A stretch of DNA of 64,000 nt from Chitinophaga oryzae. GTDB taxonomy: Bacteria; Bacteroidota; Bacteroidia; Chitinophagales; Chitinophagaceae. Location: contig NZ_CP051204.2 in assembly GCF_012516375.2 (NCBI RefSeq), positions 6,262,001 to 6,326,000 on the forward strand. The letters are read 5' to 3'. The notes under the pieces are model-generated. The model was given only the letters and a program-made list of their open reading frames with translations, searched no databases and was not told the origin of the DNA. The translations under genes were made by a program, and so were the position numbers. Shown here piece after piece: positions 26,336 through 35,420 of this stretch (positions within the stretch are counted from its first letter, which is position 1; the number at the start of each line of letters is the position of its first letter).

Positions 26336-27187
26336 ATGAAGAAGACGATCCTCCTGGTATTGGGAATGCTGGCCGCGGGCAGCAAGGCATATACACAGTT
26401 TTATTTCCAGGACATCTACAATACGCAGCAGACCGTGGCTACCATGGCGTTGCTGAAAGAGAACAAGGTGAAGCTGCAGCGGGTGATGACGCTGGATGCC
26501 GCCACTATGGAGATAGACCGGGATTTCCGCTGTGAACGGAGCCTGAGTCCGACGTATCACCAGATGAAATCGCAGACGCAGTCTACCGCTACCGGTTATT
26601 CCGCCCTTACCTCCTCTTTTTCTTCCAGGGGTTTGCTGACGAAGACGGTGGACAGTTCCGCTGCCAGTATCACCACCACTTTCTACCGGTACGATGCGCA
26701 GGGCAGGCTGCAGTCTGTCAGCAGCAGCTCCGTTGCCCGGGAGAGCAGGATGCGGTTTGACGAGACGCGCAGTTACAGTTATGACAGCGCCGGCCGTCTG
26801 CTGCAGATGGTCCAGAAAAAAGGCATTGGCAGCGACTCCGCGCTGATCACCTTTAAGACAGACAGCGCCGGTCATGTGACCGAAGAGCTGGAGCAGCGCA
26901 AGGGCGCCCCTGCCAAACGTATCTTTTACAACTACGATAAAAACGGTCAGTTGACCGACGTATACCGCTATCAGCCTGCGAAGAAACGTATGCTGCCGGA
27001 CTATATCTTTGAATATAATACCAGGGGGCAGGTGACCAGGATGACTACCGTCAACGCCCAAACGTCTTCCTATACCATCTGGGAGTACGAGTACCAGGAT
27101 AATGGTCTCCCTTCCAAGGAAACCTGCTATGGCAAAGGGAAAGAACTGCTGGGCATGGTAAAATACAGCTATGAGCTGAACCCTTAG
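26336..27187 (+). CDS. exported YD/RHS-repeat-like protein
   Basis: The 283-residue product has a signal peptide (MKKTILLVLGMLAAGSKAY). A series of YD-like repeats follows: 'YRYDAQGRLQSV' (about 122), 'YSYDSAGRLLQMV' (about 150), 'YNYDKNGQLTDVY' (about 200), 'FEYNTRGQVTRMT' (about 225) and 'YEYQDNGLPSKE' (about 250). Such repeats form beta-strand pairs as in RHS and teneurin shells, but this protein is far too short to enclose a toxin and has no C-terminal effector domain. A small secreted or periplasmic beta-repeat protein of unknown function is the most that can be said. Confidence 0.75.
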   Translation: MKKTILLVLGMLAAGSKAYTQFYFQDIYNTQQTVATMALLKENKVKLQRVMTLDAATMEIDRDFRCERSLSPTYHQMKSQTQSTATGYSALTSSFSSRGLLTKTVDSSAASITTTFYRYDAQGRLQSVSSSSVARESRMRFDETRSYSYDSAGRLLQMVQKKGIGSDSALITFKTDSAGHVTEELEQRKGAPAKRIFYNYDKNGQLTDVYRYQPAKKRMLPDYIFEYNTRGQVTRMTTVNAQTSSYTIWEYEYQDNGLPSKETCYGKGKELLGMVKYSYELNP

Positions 27188-27242
27188 TTACAGTTAAAAT
27201 TTATGGAATGCATAAATTCTTTTAGCTCAATGCCAAAAAAAT

Positions 27243-27272
27243 TTTGCAGCTTCAAAAAGATTGCTATCTTTG
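27243..27272 (+). promoter_or_regulatory. promoter of the tRNA-Gly/tRNA-Leu unit
   Basis: TTTG at 27243-27246 and TATCTTTG at 27265-27272, 18 bases apart, are an excellent match to the Bacteroidota consensus. Transcription would begin near 27280, about 50 bases before tRNA-Gly. Confidence 0.8.
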
Positions 27273-27332
27273 CAGTCCCAACGAAAAAAGCCCTGTGCTA
27301 AACGTTGAAAAAGTTCTTATATTAGACAACCT

Positions 27333-27408
<76 letters not shown>

Positions 27409-27424
27409 GGTTTTACACCTTGAT

Positions 27425-27510
27425 ACCCTGGTGGTGGAATTGGTAGACACGCGGGACTTAAAATCCCGTTCGCAGCAATGCGAGTGTGGGTTCAACTCCC
27501 ATCTGGGGTA
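27425..27510 (+). tRNA. tRNA-Leu (anticodon TAA)
   Basis: An 86-nt class II tRNA. The acceptor ACCCTGG pairs with CTGGGGT, the D arm is GTGG...CAC, the anticodon stem CGGGA/TCCCG surrounds loop CTTAAAA (TAA), and the long variable arm has cgca/tgcg. The T arm is TGGG-TTCAACT-CCCA and the discriminator is A. CCA is not encoded (ctt follows), unlike the neighbouring tRNA-Gly. Confidence 0.95.
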
Positions 27511-27612
27511 CTTAAAACCGTTGCAACTATTTGAAAGACAGTAGATTAGCAACGGTTTTTTTATGCCCGAATTTTCGGGTTTTCTTAGCCAGTTGACATA
27601 GTTGTTATAATA

Positions 27613-28137
27613 TTACCCTCTTGAGTAACAGACCAAAACTGCACCGCAGGCAAACGCTTTGCACGCTACGAGTTTTAACTCCAGTTCGTTTTTTAAAGGA
27701 TTAAACGTTTGTTGTCCGTTACCTAATGCAGCCGGGTTTGCAAGCACATAATACTCATCGATTAAATCATGTTGTATTAATGATGATACAAATGAATCGC
27801 CACCATATACAATGATGTCTTTCCCATCTTTATTCTTCAGTGCTTTTATTGCCTCTGCTAAATTGCCATTTATAATGATTGTATTGTCCCACTTGCTATC
27901 CTTGAGCGTATTTGAAAAAATGGCATTGGGAATTTCTGCAAACCGTTTTCCAAGTTTATGCTCACTATCATTAGGATTACTTGCTACTTCGGTCCAGTAT
28001 GGAATAAACCCTTCCCCGGTTTTTCTTCCATGGAGAATGCAGTCCACATTAGTGAGATTATCAATACTAAAGTCTGACATTCCACTATCCCATTTATTGT
28101 CAAGTAAAATGTTCATTTGTAATTTTAGCTTTCTCAT
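27613..28137 (-). CDS. RibD C-terminal/dihydrofolate reductase-like protein
   Basis: The 174-residue product has the DHFR-like fold of stand-alone RibD C-terminal proteins. It starts 'MRKLKLQMNILLDNKWDS', with 'VDCILHGRKTGEGFIPYW' (about 31), the NADPH-binding 'GKDIIVYGGDSFVSSLIQHDLIDEYYV' (about 105-130) and 'PAALGNGQQTF'. These stand-alone proteins are probably NADPH-dependent reductases, but their substrates are unknown. The segment looks more AT-rich than the DNA left of the tRNAs, which may mark the beginning of accessory DNA. Confidence 0.88.
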   Translation of the reverse strand: MRKLKLQMNILLDNKWDSGMSDFSIDNLTNVDCILHGRKTGEGFIPYWTEVASNPNDSEHKLGKRFAEIPNAIFSNTLKDSKWDNTIIINGNLAEAIKALKNKDGKDIIVYGGDSFVSSLIQHDLIDEYYVLANPAALGNGQQTFNPLKNELELKLVACKAFACGAVLVCYSRG

Positions 28138-28382
28138 TTCATTGGTTTTTACAAAAGTAAATAGGGGGTCTCACAATCCGGGTAGGCTAATGCGACATTT
28201 CACGCGCGATTTGCGACATGCAGTGTGATCGTTTTTTACTTGCCATTTATATGATCACTATAGGCGTTCTGCTATGGCGGGCTGTATTAATCCCGATAAA
28301 TTCATTAGCAATGCAGCCGAAACTGCCAGGAGCAAGCTGTCCGGTTCTGAACAAAAAGTATCCAATTTTGGAGGATTTATTG

Positions 28383-29144
28383 TTAAAGGAAGCCGGAATA
28401 GAAATAATTCATTTCCTCATTAATGCCTGAACTGTTTAACAGTTCAGATGCGATGTCGTCCGGGTACTTCCTGTTAATGATATCACGTACCAGATTCGAC
28501 AATTCACAGGACAATTGCTGACTTTGACCGAACAAGTTAAAAAAATGGTCTTCCCCCCACGTATTTTTTCCATGATAGACATAAATGTACAACGTTGGCC
28601 ACACGACGGGGAATACGTATCCTTTTCGGGCCAGCTGCATAATAAAAGCATGGTCTTCACTTTTATCTATTGCAGGGTACTTCAACTCGTCGTTGATAAT
28701 ATCCCTTCGACACAAAACAGATCCTCCCCAGGTACCGGGAAATGACAGATAAGCTTCATGATGCACGGCATCGTAGAGCAACCAGTAGGCCAGTACGCAT
28801 GCCGGCTTTCCATGCTTTTTCAGCATTCCAATCTGAATTTCCAGCCGCTGGTTGTGGTTCCAGTCGTCATCGTCCCACTGGCAGAAATATTCGCCATTTG
28901 AACACTGGATGGCATAATTCCTGAGTTCTCCCAGACTGAGGTTTTTTTTGGCATCTACCTGAAAGAAAAGCACGTTGGGGTCAGTGACCGTACCAATATA
29001 TTCCTTCGTTAATATATCGGAACTTTGATAAACAACGATCATCTCTTTATTGGGGTAGGTTTGATGTTGAAAATTGACAACAGCATTCCGCAGAAAGTCA
29101 ACTTTCCTGCTCGTGACGCATAAGGACGAAATAAGAGGAGTCAT
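28383..29144 (-). CDS. family 2 glycosyltransferase
   Basis: The 253-residue product has a GT-A nucleotide-sugar domain. 'ISSLCVTSRKVDFLRNAVVNFQHQTYPNKEMIVVYQSSD' is the N-terminal Rossmann-like part, 'NGEYFCQWDDDDWNHNQRLEIQI' contains the DxD metal motif (about 90), and 'IDKSEDHAFIMQLARKG' is the ED acceptor-side motif (about 165). No membrane segment is present. The adjacent esterase gene and the second glycosyltransferase at 30960 suggest a small glycan-modification group. A role in decorating the peptide made by the downstream cluster is possible but unproven. The ATG at 29144 was chosen over upstream TTG/GTG codons. Confidence 0.9.
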   Translation of the reverse strand: MTPLISSLCVTSRKVDFLRNAVVNFQHQTYPNKEMIVVYQSSDILTKEYIGTVTDPNVLFFQVDAKKNLSLGELRNYAIQCSNGEYFCQWDDDDWNHNQRLEIQIGMLKKHGKPACVLAYWLLYDAVHHEAYLSFPGTWGGSVLCRRDIINDELKYPAIDKSEDHAFIMQLARKGYVFPVVWPTLYIYVYHGKNTWGEDHFFNLFGQSQQLSCELSNLVRDIINRKYPDDIASELLNSSGINEEMNYFYSGFL

Positions 29145-29285
29145 CACCAATGAATTCTAAGTTAACAAAATATAATGCTCCGATCAGACCAGTAATTACC
29201 ATTATTTAAAGTTAACAAACAAAAAAAAACGGCCTCCCTTTTTTTCTGTCCTTCAGTATATTCCCCTGCGCGTCCAGTAAAGCCT

Positions 29286-30941
29286 TCAGGGTTTTGTACC
29301 GGCAACCCTGATCTTATCCAGTGCGTCTTTGAATGTCCTTACGGCGGTTTCCATGTGGTCGTAGTTTTTATATACCTCTGTGCTGACGTTGACTTTTTTC
29401 CCGGTATCTGCAGACAGTGCTTTTATTATGACAGTAAATTCGTCCGGCAAGGATAGTTTCCCATCATTCTCCAGTGATCCGATGGTGAGCAGGAGATTGG
29501 CCGGCGCTGATCCATGCGGGCTGCTACTGCCTGACAATTGCCGGATCAGATAATTGTTACAGTAAGAAAGCGAAGGACTGGCAGCCACCAGGTTGCTAAA
29601 ATAAACGCGTCCTCCGGCCAGCTGCTGCTCCATAGCATATACGGTAAAATAGCCGCCCAGCGAATGCCCCATCAGGGTACGGTGAGTTGTATCTGTGAGA
29701 TAATGTGCATCTATAAAAGGTATTAATTCTGTTTGAAGAAAGCGAAGGAATCTGTTCGCACCTCCGCTGAGAGCGAAGCTATCTTCAGGCGAGGCCTGCG
29801 GAAAGGTGTAATCCCGGTTCCGGAGTGTGTCATTCTGCGCAAAATCGGCATAACCAACTCCTATTAAAATGGGACCGGAAGCGGCATCCCGCTTATTTTC
29901 CCCGTCCATAAAATCAGCTACCTGATCAAAATAGGCGTTAGCATCCAACAGGTATACTACCGGGTGTTTTTTATTCATTTTCCTGCCGTACCCCGCCGGC
30001 AACCTCACAAAAACAGAAAAGCTATCCTGTACAGCGCTGGCATATAATCTGAAAGCCGGTACCGCCTCTCTTTCTTCAGCGGTATTATGGTTTTTTTTGC
30101 GTGCATTATCCGTCACCAGCGCGGTTACAAACATACGATAATGGTGGGGAGGTATGATCCAGTCGCCATGGCTTTGGGTCCTTACAAAACTTTTAGCTGC
30201 ACCTCCCAGTTTCAATTCATAAGCTATCGGGTCCGTCTTTTCGGTCGACGGCATAAATTCAATGCCTACAACAACGTCCCCTTTCAGGTAGACTACATCA
30301 TTTACCAGGTTAAATTTCAGCCATCCTTTCTGTACGGCATGTGTTTGTATAATATTCTTCTCAACAACCCTCCCTTCTGGCTGATTACCGTCGTACCGAT
30401 AGAAGTTTATCCTGAAAACCGCACTGTCTTTTCGTGTCTCTCCAATAAAAAGATTTACAGACGTTATTCTGGATGGAATGGTGTCCAGCCTGACCAGCTG
30501 GGCTATTTCGAAGATATCATCCTGATTGGTACTGCGATCCGTAAAGTGTATAAGTGGCCGGTATTTTACGATCCCGAACTTTGCCTCCACCATCTTTTCT
30601 GCCTGAATTGTCACTGTATTTAGCTGTTTAGGCTTTTCTGACAGCGTTATGCGGGAATTGGCGGCCACCGCTTTTACCGGAAGGCCGATAGTGCCGTATC
30701 CAACCAGGGAAAAGGTCAGTGTGTCATGCACCTGCTGCGATGGTATTTCAATAAAGAAGGTCCCATCTTCGCGTGAAACAGTTCCTCTGTTTTTATGCCT
30801 GATACCAATATTTACAAACGGAAGCGGTTTACCGTCTGCGGCGCTGACTACACTGCCTTTAATACTTACTTGTGCAGCCACGGGCAAACGCACGTACAAC
30901 ATAACGGACAAGAAAACTATCAACATAACAATCCTTCCCAT
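29286..30941 (-). CDS. carboxypeptidase-like regulatory domain fused to an esterase
   Basis: The 551-residue product has a signal peptide (residues 1-23), then a carboxypeptidase D regulatory-like beta sandwich (about 27-97; 'IKGSVVSAADGKPLPFVNIGI'). A conserved region with 'HFTDRSTNQDDIFEIAQLVRLD' (about 135-280) follows, then an alpha/beta-hydrolase of the esterase D/ferri-siderophore esterase type (about 300-545). The nucleophile elbow is 'LMGHSLGGYFTVYA' and the late His is in 'YKNYDHMETAVRTF'. It is predicted to be a periplasmic or surface esterase. The first 280 residues are paralogous to the protein at 32152-32982, which lacks the esterase. Resemblance to esterases that open siderophore esters is noted but not decisive. 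Confidence 0.88.
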   Translation of the reverse strand: MGRIVMLIVFLSVMLYVRLPVAAQVSIKGSVVSAADGKPLPFVNIGIRHKNRGTVSREDGTFFIEIPSQQVHDTLTFSLVGYGTIGLPVKAVAANSRITLSEKPKQLNTVTIQAEKMVEAKFGIVKYRPLIHFTDRSTNQDDIFEIAQLVRLDTIPSRITSVNLFIGETRKDSAVFRINFYRYDGNQPEGRVVEKNIIQTHAVQKGWLKFNLVNDVVYLKGDVVVGIEFMPSTEKTDPIAYELKLGGAAKSFVRTQSHGDWIIPPHHYRMFVTALVTDNARKKNHNTAEEREAVPAFRLYASAVQDSFSVFVRLPAGYGRKMNKKHPVVYLLDANAYFDQVADFMDGENKRDAASGPILIGVGYADFAQNDTLRNRDYTFPQASPEDSFALSGGANRFLRFLQTELIPFIDAHYLTDTTHRTLMGHSLGGYFTVYAMEQQLAGGRVYFSNLVAASPSLSYCNNYLIRQLSGSSSPHGSAPANLLLTIGSLENDGKLSLPDEFTVIIKALSADTGKKVNVSTEVYKNYDHMETAVRTFKDALDKIRVAGTKP

Positions 30942-30959
30942 AATTATTCATTTTCCCCA

Positions 30960-32054
30960 TCAATCTACGCGGACAGGGTTCATATAATCAAAATTCTTAT
31001 ATACCACCCCTCTTCCCCATCCACCGGAATTTACGACACCCGTACTTCTGTCATTCGTCCTGTATCTGGACCGATTTAAGCATTCGCCATACCCCATCAA
31101 CAGATCTTCAAACAATTCGTCATTTTCCCTCACTTGTTCCCATAGATACTCACCATCCATACCGGAGGAACTGAGCATTCCGGGGCCTTCCTCCCGATAC
31201 AAACTCTGCCCGCCATTTTCATATTCCAGCAGCACCCCTTCTCCCGTCTCCCTGTAGCTTCCGCTATGGTTCATTCCTTCTTTGAGCGTCCACCCGCCGT
31301 ATGTCAGTACCAGGTTATGTCTCAGCATTTCATCATATTGATAGCCGGTTCTGTAAAAACGGCCGTCCTTTAGCAGATAAAGCACACCGCTCTCCGTTTT
31401 CATTGTCCCCGAAATACGCAGAAACAATCTCTCCAGATTATTACTCAGGTAAAAGTTCTTCAGTCTTTCTTCATTGGAATGGCTGATGAATTTAAGGTGC
31501 ACTTCATTGCTGATGTAGACTCTTCTGCCTCCAATCTTCTCAAGCCGGTTAACAAGATCAACATCCTCCACGCCATAACCTTTCATCGATTCATCAAAAC
31601 CATTTACCGCATGCAGCAGATCGCGGTGAAAGCAGAGTTTCCCTCCCTGGTCCCGGTAGGGGATGAAATCCCGCCGAAGTGTAGTGACCACCGTGTTTTT
31701 ACCATTTTCTTCAAAAGCATCGTTTACCCAATTTACGTAATCCACTCCCGCATAATTGTCTGCATCCAGCATACCAATGATATCGCCGGAAGCCAGCTTC
31801 AGTGCCAAATTTTTCGAATGTGAAAGATCGAAGTACGCTGGCTCTGTGGTTACATAATATTTCAGGATACCCGACTCGATATGTTCCTGCATGTTATTTT
31901 TCATCCAGTCATCCATTCCGTCACGGGAGTTGTAATTCAATACTACAAATTCAACAAACGGAAATCTGCTGTTTTGCTGAATATTAGCGGGCAGTGTTTC
32001 ACACAAATAGGATAATCTGTTCATGCAGACAGTACAAAGCGATATTTTATTCAT
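30960..32054 (-). CDS. family 2 glycosyltransferase with galactosyltransferase-like C-terminal half
   Basis: The 364-residue product has a GT-A domain with 'ISLCTVCMNRLSYLCETLP', 'VVLNYNSRDGMDDWM' and 'GDIIGMLDADNYAGVDYVNWV' (DxD about 98). It is followed by the acceptor motif 'NGFDESMKGYGVEDVDLVNRL' (about 175), the C-terminal galactosyltransferase-type segment. The last 150 residues are hydrophilic and unrecognised. It is cytosolic and 18 bases upstream of the esterase gene on the same strand. Confidence 0.9.
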   Translation of the reverse strand: MNKISLCTVCMNRLSYLCETLPANIQQNSRFPFVEFVVLNYNSRDGMDDWMKNNMQEHIESGILKYYVTTEPAYFDLSHSKNLALKLASGDIIGMLDADNYAGVDYVNWVNDAFEENGKNTVVTTLRRDFIPYRDQGGKLCFHRDLLHAVNGFDESMKGYGVEDVDLVNRLEKIGGRRVYISNEVHLKFISHSNEERLKNFYLSNNLERLFLRISGTMKTESGVLYLLKDGRFYRTGYQYDEMLRHNLVLTYGGWTLKEGMNHSGSYRETGEGVLLEYENGGQSLYREEGPGMLSSSGMDGEYLWEQVRENDELFEDLLMGYGECLNRSRYRTNDRSTGVVNSGGWGRGVVYKNFDYMNPVRVD

Positions 32055-32151
32055 ATATTACAGTGATAGTATAGATCATATAACAAAGCCTCTTCGTTAA
32101 CCCACCAGGGGGCCGGAAAATCACCAGCAACCGTACAATAAAAAAGATATC

Positions 32152-32982
32152 ATGAAAAAAACACCAGTTATTCCGGCATCACTTTTCCTGCTATGTCATC
32201 TTACCGCCGTTTCCCAGCATATTGTGACCGGTAAGGTAATTGACGGGCGTACCAAAGAAGCGCTTCCTTTTGTAAACATTGGTATCTGGCAAAAGAATAC
32301 CGGCGCAATTTCACAAAAAGACGGCACCTTTTCCATCAGTATTCCGGACTCTCTGACAGGCAACAGCCTTACTTTTTCCCTGCCAGGTTATACTACGTTG
32401 TCATTACCAGTCAAACAGCTTCCGGACAACGGGCACACCACAATTGCTATGTCACTGAAAGAGCGGCAATTGGCATCGGTTACCGTTTATTCCAAAAAAA
32501 TATCCGCAAGGAAACTGGGTCCCGGAAGCAAACGATCACTGCTGCATTTTACGGATGGCAGTACCAATCAGAACGACATCTTTGAAATCGCGCAACTCAT
32601 CAGGCTTGACACCGCTTTATCTAAAATAATATCCGTCAACCTGAAATTAACCGATGCAAGGAAAGACAGCGGTACGTTCCGGATCAATTTTTATCAGTTT
32701 GACGGACAGCGTCCTTCCGCCCGTATGCTTGAACAGAATATTATCCAGACTCATCAACTCGAGCCGGGGTGGCTTAAATTTGATTTGTCGGCGGAAAATA
32801 TTTATTTACGCGGTGATGTTATTGTCGCGATTGAGTTCATTCCATCTCAGCATAAAAACAGCGGGCCTATCCATTATGAAATTAAACCCGGAGGCCGCGC
32901 CAGCAGTTTTGTCAGATCACAAAGCCAGGGCCAATGGCGGGTACCACCGCATCAATACATGGTGTACGTTACTGCGCTCTGA
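32152..32982 (+). CDS. carboxypeptidase-like regulatory domain protein
   Basis: The 276-residue secreted product has a signal peptide (residues 1-22) and a regulatory-like beta sandwich beginning 'VTGKVIDGRTKEALPFVNIGI'. The conserved block 'LLHFTDGSTNQNDIFEIAQLIRLDT' through 'WRVPPHQYMVYVTAL' follows. It is clearly paralogous to residues about 25-280 of the protein at 29286-30941 but stops where that protein enters its esterase domain. It is the only plus-strand gene between 27.6 kb and the right edge. The function is unknown; a surface carbohydrate- or protein-binding role is inference. Confidence 0.82.
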   Translation: MKKTPVIPASLFLLCHLTAVSQHIVTGKVIDGRTKEALPFVNIGIWQKNTGAISQKDGTFSISIPDSLTGNSLTFSLPGYTTLSLPVKQLPDNGHTTIAMSLKERQLASVTVYSKKISARKLGPGSKRSLLHFTDGSTNQNDIFEIAQLIRLDTALSKIISVNLKLTDARKDSGTFRINFYQFDGQRPSARMLEQNIIQTHQLEPGWLKFDLSAENIYLRGDVIVAIEFIPSQHKNSGPIHYEIKPGGRASSFVRSQSQGQWRVPPHQYMVYVTAL

Positions 32983-32996
32983 GCAACCTTCTGTAC

Positions 32997-35351
32997 CTAG
33001 TCGGCCCGGAGTACATCAACGGGGTTTACCACCGCAGCACGCAGCACTTCCCGCCCGGTTATCAGCAACGAGATAAGCAATACCAGCAGCAAGGGCAGCA
33101 AAAACATCCACCAGGCCATCTGAACATGATAGGCATATGACGACAGCCAGCGATATACAAAGTAGCCAGCCACGGGCAAGCCGATAAACGCAGCGATCAG
33201 GATAATTTTCAGGAAGTCCCTGACAAGGATAAAAATAATATGCAGGAGAGAGGCGCCCAGCACCTTTCGTATCCCCATTTCCTTCGTACGCTGAATGGCG
33301 ATCAGCGATATGAGGCTATAAAGTCCCAAACAGGAAATAATAATTGCCAGAAAAGTAAAACAATTAAACAGGTTCATTGTCAATACATCCTTCCGGTAAA
33401 AAGCATTGAACCTGGTATCCAAAAACTCATAGGCAAACGGCTGATCAGGGAAAAAATCAGTCCATGTGCTCTTCAGCCCGGCCATATCTTTCTCATTAAT
33501 TTTCACCATAAAATCCAACACGCCTACAGTATCATATACCATCACCAGCGGCTCGAGAAAATTATGAAATGATTTATAATAAAAATCCCTGACCACTCCA
33601 ACCACTTTCCCTTTTCGTTCAAATCCTTCAATTGGCTGGTCAATAGCCCTTTTCCAGCCCATTTTCCTGACAAAGGCCTCATTCACCAGGAAGCCCTGCT
33701 TTAAATCAGTACCAAAATCAGGTGAAAGATTACGCCCCTCAGCCAGAGGAATCTTTAGTACTGACAGGAAATCCTTATCAATAAAAAAATAATTGCACAT
33801 GGTTTCTTTGCGTTGTCCGTTGCCCGAAGTCACGATCGTATTAGACATGGGTATACCGTCGGACTGCAGTCCGGTGCCTGCCGTAACGCCTTTTACCTCC
33901 GGTCTTGCACGAAGGGCCTGGTAGAAAGCCTCTGCCCGTTGTTTATAAATTGAATCGTTAGGCAATGCGATCAGTGCCACCTGGTCTCTGTTAAACCCGG
34001 GATCTTTCTTCTGCAGGTAACGAAGCTGCGAAAAAATAGCGATTGTTCCCGTAATTAAAATGATCGTGATAACGTATTGTCCGCCGGTCAGTATTCGGCG
34101 CGTCAGCACGATGGACTTTCCATGTTTCCACGTCCCCTTCAGTACTTTAACAGGCTGAAAAGAAGACAGTACGAACGCAGGGTATAAACCAGCCAGAAAC
34201 ACCGTTGCTATAAAGGCAGGAACAATAAAAATAAAATTGCTCTGCCAGCTGAAAGTAATCTTTGTTTCCAGGATGCTATTGAAAAAGGGTAGCGTCAGAA
34301 AAGCGATGCCTATTGCAATCAGCCATGCAAAGGCAACCAGCACCAATGATTCAAACATAAACTGTGAAATCAGCTGGGCCGGCAGCGCGCCGCTGACCTT
34401 TCTCACACCCACTTCCCTTGCCCGTTCTGCTGATTTGATAATGGAATTATTTATATAATTCAGTAACGCCATGAATAGGATAAAGACCGCCAACACCGAA
34501 AAGAAATAGGCAAATTGTCTGTTTCCCTTGGGTGTATCCACCAGCTTGTCCTTACTGAAATGAACCATTGCCAGTGGTTCTGCCTCAAAACTAAGGCTCA
34601 CTCCTGTTTGTTCATCACGCATCAGCTCCGGTTTTACAAACTCATCCACCATCGTTTGCAGGTTCCTGGCTATCTTGCTATAGTCCGGAGCTGACCGGAA
34701 CAATACAAAGGTATAGGCAGAAAAATCCTCTCCCATCCAGGAAGTATATTTTGAAAAATTGACTGATAAAAGTGCATCTATCTGAATATCTGAATTGGCA
34801 GGCCTGTTTTTCACCACCCCGGAAACCTGCAATGGTTTCCCGTCGGCATATATTACCTTTCCCAATGCAGGGCCTGCGCCAAAATATTTTTTTGCAGTAG
34901 TTTCAGTCAGCACTATTGAATTGGGCTCGCTCAATGCGGTAGCAGGACTGCCCTCCAGAAACCGAAAGGTAAAAACAGAAAATATCTGCGGATCAGCCTG
35001 ATAAAAATGAGATTCGCGGACCATCTCTCCGTTAGACTTTACTACAGTGCTGTATTGTTGCAGGCGCACAGCTTCCTCCACTTCGGCATAGGCATTTTTT
35101 AATGCCGGCGCCAGCGGATAAGGGGATGTGGCTAACCGGATATCTCCTTCCGGTGTGTGCAGGCTGGTGGTGATCCTTACGATACGGTCCGCTTTTTCGT
35201 TGTAAAGATCATAAGTCAGCTCCGACCTTACATAAAAAAAAATAATAATGCAGGCAGCAATGCCAATGGACAATCCTACCAGGTTCATAATGGCCAGGCC
35301 TTTATGTTTTCGCAGGTTCCTGAAAGTAAGGCTTAGATAGTATTTGATCAT
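32997..35351 (-). CDS. MacB/FtsX-type ABC transporter permease
   Basis: The 784-residue product has the duplicated Bacteroidota layout: a membrane helix at 20-40, a MacB-type periplasmic domain (45-245), three helices with the FtsX core 'ERAREVGVRKVSGALPAQLISQF' (about 315), a second periplasmic domain (445-650) and three final helices with 'QRTKEMGIRKVLGASLLHII' (about 690). Such permeases work with a separate ATPase in lipoprotein, peptide or drug export or in envelope stress signalling. No ATPase partner is adjacent. The position next to the peptide cluster allows a role in export or self-protection, which is inference. Confidence 0.93.
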   Translation of the reverse strand: MIKYYLSLTFRNLRKHKGLAIMNLVGLSIGIAACIIIFFYVRSELTYDLYNEKADRIVRITTSLHTPEGDIRLATSPYPLAPALKNAYAEVEEAVRLQQYSTVVKSNGEMVRESHFYQADPQIFSVFTFRFLEGSPATALSEPNSIVLTETTAKKYFGAGPALGKVIYADGKPLQVSGVVKNRPANSDIQIDALLSVNFSKYTSWMGEDFSAYTFVLFRSAPDYSKIARNLQTMVDEFVKPELMRDEQTGVSLSFEAEPLAMVHFSKDKLVDTPKGNRQFAYFFSVLAVFILFMALLNYINNSIIKSAERAREVGVRKVSGALPAQLISQFMFESLVLVAFAWLIAIGIAFLTLPFFNSILETKITFSWQSNFIFIVPAFIATVFLAGLYPAFVLSSFQPVKVLKGTWKHGKSIVLTRRILTGGQYVITIILITGTIAIFSQLRYLQKKDPGFNRDQVALIALPNDSIYKQRAEAFYQALRARPEVKGVTAGTGLQSDGIPMSNTIVTSGNGQRKETMCNYFFIDKDFLSVLKIPLAEGRNLSPDFGTDLKQGFLVNEAFVRKMGWKRAIDQPIEGFERKGKVVGVVRDFYYKSFHNFLEPLVMVYDTVGVLDFMVKINEKDMAGLKSTWTDFFPDQPFAYEFLDTRFNAFYRKDVLTMNLFNCFTFLAIIISCLGLYSLISLIAIQRTKEMGIRKVLGASLLHIIFILVRDFLKIILIAAFIGLPVAGYFVYRWLSSYAYHVQMAWWMFLLPLLLVLLISLLITGREVLRAAVVNPVDVLRAD

Positions 35352-35420
35352 AAAAAACCAATAGAATTGACTGATAGCAGCCTTTTATACAAGGCGTGCC
35401 TCACATCCCGGTTTAAAAAG

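Noticed and set aside
27613..28137. Resistance-type dihydrofolate reductase
   Set aside because: The sequence follows stand-alone RibD C-terminal proteins and lacks the DHFR folate-site motifs.
28218..28430. A 70-residue plus-strand frame between the RibD-like and glycosyltransferase genes
   Set aside because: It overlaps the glycosyltransferase 3' end, has no recognised motif and no convincing ribosome binding site. The 245 bases between the two genes are better described as non-coding.
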